9,234 bases of DNA from Microcaldota archaeon (GTDB lineage: Archaea > Micrarchaeota > Micrarchaeia > Micrarchaeales > CABMGC01): assembly GCA_021835105.1 (NCBI GenBank), contig JAKBQS010000033.1:1-9234 (forward strand), read 5' to 3'. The notes below the pieces were generated by a model. That model made no database searches. It saw only the letters and a program-made list of their open reading frames with translations, and had not been told where the DNA came from. The translations under genes and the position numbers were made by a program. Shown one piece after another: positions 5,649-9,234 of this stretch. The stretch's first letter is position 1; the number at the start of each line of letters is the position of its first letter.

Positions 5649-8327
5649 TCATTTTATTTTTCCTTCGACGAAATTTGTGGAACCTCCTCCTACAAAGCCT
5701 TTCTGCCCAAGCTTTTCGCTTATGAATTCCCTAGCGTTTATTTTTGAGGCTGGAGATGATGCGCATACCACATCTCCCTGCGGGTTGTACAGAAGGATTA
5801 TGTCCTTGCCGCCCTGCATGGCAAGGTTGGCTATCATGCGCAGCATATCACGGCCCATGTCAAGCTCCGCGTGCTTTGCATCGCTTTTTGCAAACTGATC
5901 CGCTACCTGCCTTGCAAGGAGTTCCTTGTAGTGCTCTGACTTCTTGTAGAAAGACCGGCTTTCGGACTTCAGCTCCTCAACCTTATCCGCAAGTGAGAAT
6001 TCGCTGGAGTTTATTGCAGATGCTGATCTCTTAAGTTCCCTGTCCTCTTTCCTGAAGTATGATAATGCCGCCGGACCAGCTACAAACTCTATTCTGTCTA
6101 TTCCGTCATGCAGCCTGTACGAACTTGTTACCTTTATTATGCCCAGATAGTTTTCTATGCCGGTTGCATGAAGCCCACCGCATGCTTCTGCGTCTATTAG
6201 ATTTCCTTTTTTATCTTCTATGATTATTACCCTCATTCTCTTTGATGGTATTCCGTGGCCCTGATATATCTCGAAGCCATATAGCTTCTCTGCGTCTCCC
6301 CTGTCCATCTCCTCTGCCTTGACTCTTATTCCGTTGAATATCCAAGTGTTGACAAGTGATTCTATATTTTCCAGCTGTTCATCGGTGAGGGCAGAGTAGT
6401 GCGCTATGTCTATATGTGCTTTGTCAGTCTCTTTCCTTGCACCTTCCTGCCATGCGTGATTACCGAGCACTTTCCTTGATGCGGCACTTATAAGATGCGT
6501 TGCCGTATGATGCGCTATGAGGCGCATCCGTGCATCCTCGTCCACTTTTGCTTCCACATACATGCCTTCCGAGATAGACCCTTCCTTTTTACCCTTCTCA
6601 AGCGTATGTATTACTATTCCGTTCTGCTTCTGGACATCGACAACTTTTATGCCGCTTATCGTTCCCGTATCCGCTGCCTGTCCGCCGCCTTCCGGATAAA
6701 ATGGCGTCTGATCCAGTATTACGTACTGCTCTTTAACATATAGCACTTTGGATCTCGATTCCGTAGTAAGTTTGTAGTATAGAGGTATGGTGTGCGGCAT
6801 TGATTCCGGAACATCCAATGCTGCGGTCTTTTGCCTCTCCTTTTTCACTATGTCCCCGGTTATCAGCGACTCGTAATAACTTTCTGGAAGCGCTATCTTC
6901 TTTCCCCTTGATGCGGCTGCGTTGATTATGAATTCAGGGGTTATCCCATTGCTTTGGTACATTACCTTAAGTTGGTCTATGCTTACAGTGCCGCCTTTTG
7001 AGAGTATTGCATCTATTGTCTTGCCAGCGTTCGCTTTGCTCTTTGCATATCTGTCCTCTTCGACTTTTATTATCCTTGAGAACTCCCCAGAGGAAATGCA
7101 GGACTCAAGCTCTGGATATAGGGGCTTGAGATCTCTGGCTATCTCGCTGGCAACTTCTGTAAGGTCTATGCCTAAATCGTACTTCTCTATGAAATCCATT
7201 GATCTTCTTAGTATTATTCTCAGGTTATAGCCGCCCCCCACGTTTGAAGGGAGAGAGCCGTCCGATATCCCGAAGAGTAATGTTCTTATGTGATCAAGAA
7301 CCGCATAGAGAGCCTGGAGCGGTCTGATCTTCTTGGCATACTCATCTGGGGTTATGCCTGCCTTGTTCAGCAGCTCTGCCTCCTTTGTGCGCAGGTTTTT
7401 TATCTCGTCTATGTTCAGCTCACCGGAGTATCTTGAGAATTTAGCGAAGAGCTTCTGGTCTATCTCGGCAGAGATACGGGATTCAAGCCTCTCAACAATC
7501 TTCCCGAATACTGCGCTGTATGCATTGTCCATCCCGGTGTAGAACCACAGAAGCCTTTCCAGCCCCCAGCCAACATCTACCACTTTCCCGTCGAGTTCCC
7601 TTACAGAACCGTTTACAAGCTCAAATTCGGTAAATACGCTGTTTACTATCTCAACTCCATTCGCAAAACTCTCAAGACACGGGCCAAATTCGGAGAAGTC
7701 CGGCATGGCCCACGCATCCTCAGTGTACACAAGATCCTCTGCTTTTACCCCAAGCACCTCAGTGAGGTACTTGTAGTTAAGTTCTATGGTCCGGTCCTTC
7801 CAGTAGCCCTCCTTTGGAGCATTGAATGAATGCTGCCCTGCCATCATGAACCCTGTAAAATGCCTGCCGGTTATCCCGACATTTTCTATGTCCCTGAATC
7901 GCAGACAGATCTGGGGCACTACGAGAGGATTTGCACTGTATTCGAAGGACATCTTGCCGTTTTCTATGCGCTGAAAGTCCTGTATGCTTGCTATTGTAAA
8001 GTATAGATCCTGCCTCCACCTGCTTACCACCGGATACCTTTTTATCTCCTCGTGACCGTTCTTCTTGAAAAAATCAGCAAAGCTCTTCCAGAACTCGACA
8101 TACGTAGACTGCCTTGGAGATTCCCTGAAGAAGGAATACTCGGTATGCGCAGGGTCTTCGCATACGTCCCTGTCTTTGATGGACCAGAAAGGTATGCCAC
8201 ATATCCTGCACTTGTGTCTCTTGAATCCTTTATCCTCAAAGAGCTTTACCGAATAATATTTTGAATAGTCCTTTGAAAATTTATTGCGCAGGTCTGACTT
8301 GCTGGTTATTCCAGATTCTAATGCCAT
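5649..8327 (-). CDS. alaS: Alanyl-tRNA synthetase, archaeal form
   Basis: AlaRS charges tRNA-Ala and clears mischarged Ser and Gly. The 892 residues are full length. The archaeal N-terminal extension carries a zinc-type cluster (C40-x2-C43, C56, H61). The class II catalytic core follows, with RQDLYFTIASIQDFQR, the MMAGQHSFNAP segment and motif 3 DVGWGLERLLWF (251-262). The middle region to about 510 recognises tRNA, with RPLQALYAVLDHIRTLLFGISDG and GGGYNLRIILRR. The editing domain shows TPFYPEGGGQAADTG (541-555), the zinc ligands H607 and H611 (HHTATH) and C716/H720 (CGGLH). A coiled coil (about 757-815) leads into the C-terminal DHHA1-type domain ending VGGGSTNFVEGK. The ATG at 8327 has an excellent ribosome-binding site, GGAGGTG, inside the end of the upstream nuclease gene, implying translational coupling. 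All expected key residues appear intact. Confidence 0.97.
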   Translation of the reverse strand: MALESGITSKSDLRNKFSKDYSKYYSVKLFEDKGFKRHKCRICGIPFWSIKDRDVCEDPAHTEYSFFRESPRQSTYVEFWKSFADFFKKNGHEEIKRYPVVSRWRQDLYFTIASIQDFQRIENGKMSFEYSANPLVVPQICLRFRDIENVGITGRHFTGFMMAGQHSFNAPKEGYWKDRTIELNYKYLTEVLGVKAEDLVYTEDAWAMPDFSEFGPCLESFANGVEIVNSVFTEFELVNGSVRELDGKVVDVGWGLERLLWFYTGMDNAYSAVFGKIVERLESRISAEIDQKLFAKFSRYSGELNIDEIKNLRTKEAELLNKAGITPDEYAKKIRPLQALYAVLDHIRTLLFGISDGSLPSNVGGGYNLRIILRRSMDFIEKYDLGIDLTEVASEIARDLKPLYPELESCISSGEFSRIIKVEEDRYAKSKANAGKTIDAILSKGGTVSIDQLKVMYQSNGITPEFIINAAASRGKKIALPESYYESLITGDIVKKERQKTAALDVPESMPHTIPLYYKLTTESRSKVLYVKEQYVILDQTPFYPEGGGQAADTGTISGIKVVDVQKQNGIVIHTLEKGKKEGSISEGMYVEAKVDEDARMRLIAHHTATHLISAASRKVLGNHAWQEGARKETDKAHIDIAHYSALTDEQLENIESLVNTWIFNGIRVKAEEMDRGDAEKLYGFEIYQGHGIPSKRMRVIIIEDKKGNLIDAEACGGLHATGIENYLGIIKVTSSYRLHDGIDRIEFVAGPAALSYFRKEDRELKRSASAINSSEFSLADKVEELKSESRSFYKKSEHYKELLARQVADQFAKSDAKHAELDMGRDMLRMIANLAMQGGKDIILLYNPQGDVVCASSPASKINAREFISEKLGQKGFVGGGSTNFVEGKIK

Positions 8328-8330
8328 GGT

Positions 8331-9224
8331 TTACACACCTCCGCCGGCGGATATTCCGGCAGACCATACCGTGCACTCGTTCCTGAAAAATCTGCAGAAA
8401 TTGCATTTCCATTTTTCCTCTTCTGTTACGGGGCTGGCTTCACGCTCACCGTTCCAGTAGCCCATGGCGTAGGCAAGCTTTCCGTCTATAAATGATCTGT
8501 CATAATCTATCGAAACCTCGGTTGCCTCCTTCCCGTCGCTCCTATTCATATAGCTTATCAGTAGCCTGTCGCTGAGCCGCTGCATTGACGAAGCCTCTCT
8601 GAACATTATCCTGAATATGTTAGTAAGGCCCATAAACTCCTCCTTTACCCCTATTGAAGCCAGCGTTGATGCAAATTGATCAGACGTGCGTATCTTCTCT
8701 ATCCCGTATGAATTGCGGAAGTTATCAAACGTATACAACCCTTCAAGTATGTCGCCCAAGAGTTTTCTGTACAGCATTATCTGAATATGATGCAGGAGGG
8801 CAGTAGATGGGTTTGGAGCCTTGCTGTCCTTTACTGTTTTCCTCTCTACTATCATTGATTTGCCATCTTCTATGCGTATCTCGTCAATCTGGCCGGATAT
8901 GCGATACCCGTTGAATGAACCGTATATCTTAAGCTCGCGGCATATGCCTTTCTCCCTGAGAGATAGCAATGACGTGTAATTCTCGTATGCCTGCTTGTAT
9001 AGCATATCTCCGTAGGTAACCGGCTCCGCGTCAAGCTTTGTGTAGACTGCTTCCTTGAGTTTTTCGTGTATTCTTGATCCTCCAACCATCTCTTTGGTCG
9101 GTTGTGAAGGTTTCAGGTAGTTCAGTTCCATCTGCTTCTCGCACCAGAATTGGCTGCATATGTCAGTAGCTGAGATGGATCGTTTATGCAGCCTGGAGAG
9201 CGCGGGTTCTATTTTTCCGTTCAT
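8331..9224 (-). CDS. Exo5/Cas4-like Fe-S PD-(D/E)XK nuclease
   Basis: This looks like a single-strand DNA exonuclease of the PD-(D/E)XK superfamily with an iron-sulfur cluster, closest by eye to exonuclease V (Exo5/DEM1) and related to Cas4. The N-terminal ISATDICSQFWCEKQMEL (17-34) is very like the Exo5 opening and supplies C28 (or C23) as one cluster ligand. GGSRIHEKL (48-56) gives the superfamily H53. The catalytic core is GQIDEI (D114), then VERKT (E127, K129), then HHIQIMLY (Q148, Y152). The C-terminal CNFCRFFRNEC (C274, C277, C284) supplies the other three cluster ligands, as in Exo5, Cas4 and AddB. The ATG at 9224 puts the SATD motif at residue 18, which is plausible, but no in-frame stop lies between it and the window end, so an earlier start is possible. 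It is coupled to alaS. There is no CRISPR array or cas gene nearby, so a repair role is more likely. Confidence 0.8.
   Translation of the reverse strand: MNGKIEPALSRLHKRSISATDICSQFWCEKQMELNYLKPSQPTKEMVGGSRIHEKLKEAVYTKLDAEPVTYGDMLYKQAYENYTSLLSLREKGICRELKIYGSFNGYRISGQIDEIRIEDGKSMIVERKTVKDSKAPNPSTALLHHIQIMLYRKLLGDILEGLYTFDNFRNSYGIEKIRTSDQFASTLASIGVKEEFMGLTNIFRIMFREASSMQRLSDRLLISYMNRSDGKEATEVSIDYDRSFIDGKLAYAMGYWNGEREASPVTEEEKWKCNFCRFFRNECTVWSAGISAGGGV
8336..8342 (-). promoter_or_regulatory. Shine-Dalgarno of alaS inside the preceding gene
   Basis: Read leftward, GGAGGTG is followed after 8 bases by the alaS ATG (8327). It overlaps the final Gly-Gly-Val codons of the Exo5-like gene, whose TAA (8333-8331) lies 3 bases before the ATG. 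This site fixes the alaS start and suggests that ribosomes ending the nuclease gene reinitiate on alaS. Confidence 0.8.
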
Positions 9225-9234
9225 TTTTATTATC

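Noticed and set aside
8331..9224. Cas4 and therefore a CRISPR locus
   Set aside because: No repeat array or other cas gene is visible, and the N-terminal motif fits Exo5 better.

Overview
The window reads as a compact piece of an archaeal chromosome. The translation and repair genes are of archaeal type: an archaeal-form alanyl-tRNA synthetase, an asparaginyl-tRNA synthetase, FEN1, an MBF1-like zinc-ribbon/HTH protein and CarS, a CDP-archaeol synthase found only in archaea. The promoters are BRE/TATA-like. Isoleucine is very often ATA and arginine AGA/AGG, base composition is mid-range by eye, and intergenic gaps are short. Together with small size and divergence of several proteins this suits a small-genome (DPANN, possibly Micrarchaeota/ARMAN-like) archaeon. 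That placement is inference and was not tested. The window may be a whole contig, because its left edge is a perfect palindrome that breaks a conserved gene.

Left block (1-1659): the 5' part of asnS runs leftward off the edge. Divergent from it is a rightward pair with no gap: an Lrp/AsnC regulator and a transglutaminase-fold protein that appears to have lost its catalytic Cys and His.

Middle block (1645-4863): a leftward mbf1-fen1 pair with a 1-base gap is followed by an unlisted 42-codon, extremely basic small protein (1645-1773). This small gene has its own good BRE/TATA box buried in the last codons of fen1. Divergent from mbf1, across only 29 bases, is a 500-residue membrane-embedded M50 (site-2-protease-like) metalloprotease.

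Right block (4864-9234): after a 269-base stretch with no convincing gene but two hairpins and possible gene remnants, a tight leftward cluster reads from right to left exo5-like Fe-S nuclease, alaS, carS. The alaS ribosome-binding site lies inside the last codons of the nuclease gene, and carS follows alaS by 9 bases.

Most of the window is housekeeping: tRNA charging, flap processing, transcription co-activation and membrane lipid synthesis. The less ordinary items are the small basic protein, the apparently inactive transglutaminase fold next to an Lrp regulator, the Exo5-like nuclease translationally linked to alaS, the very compact mbf1/M50 divergent promoter, and the palindromic left end. 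No CRISPR array, transposase, rRNA or convincing tRNA was seen.
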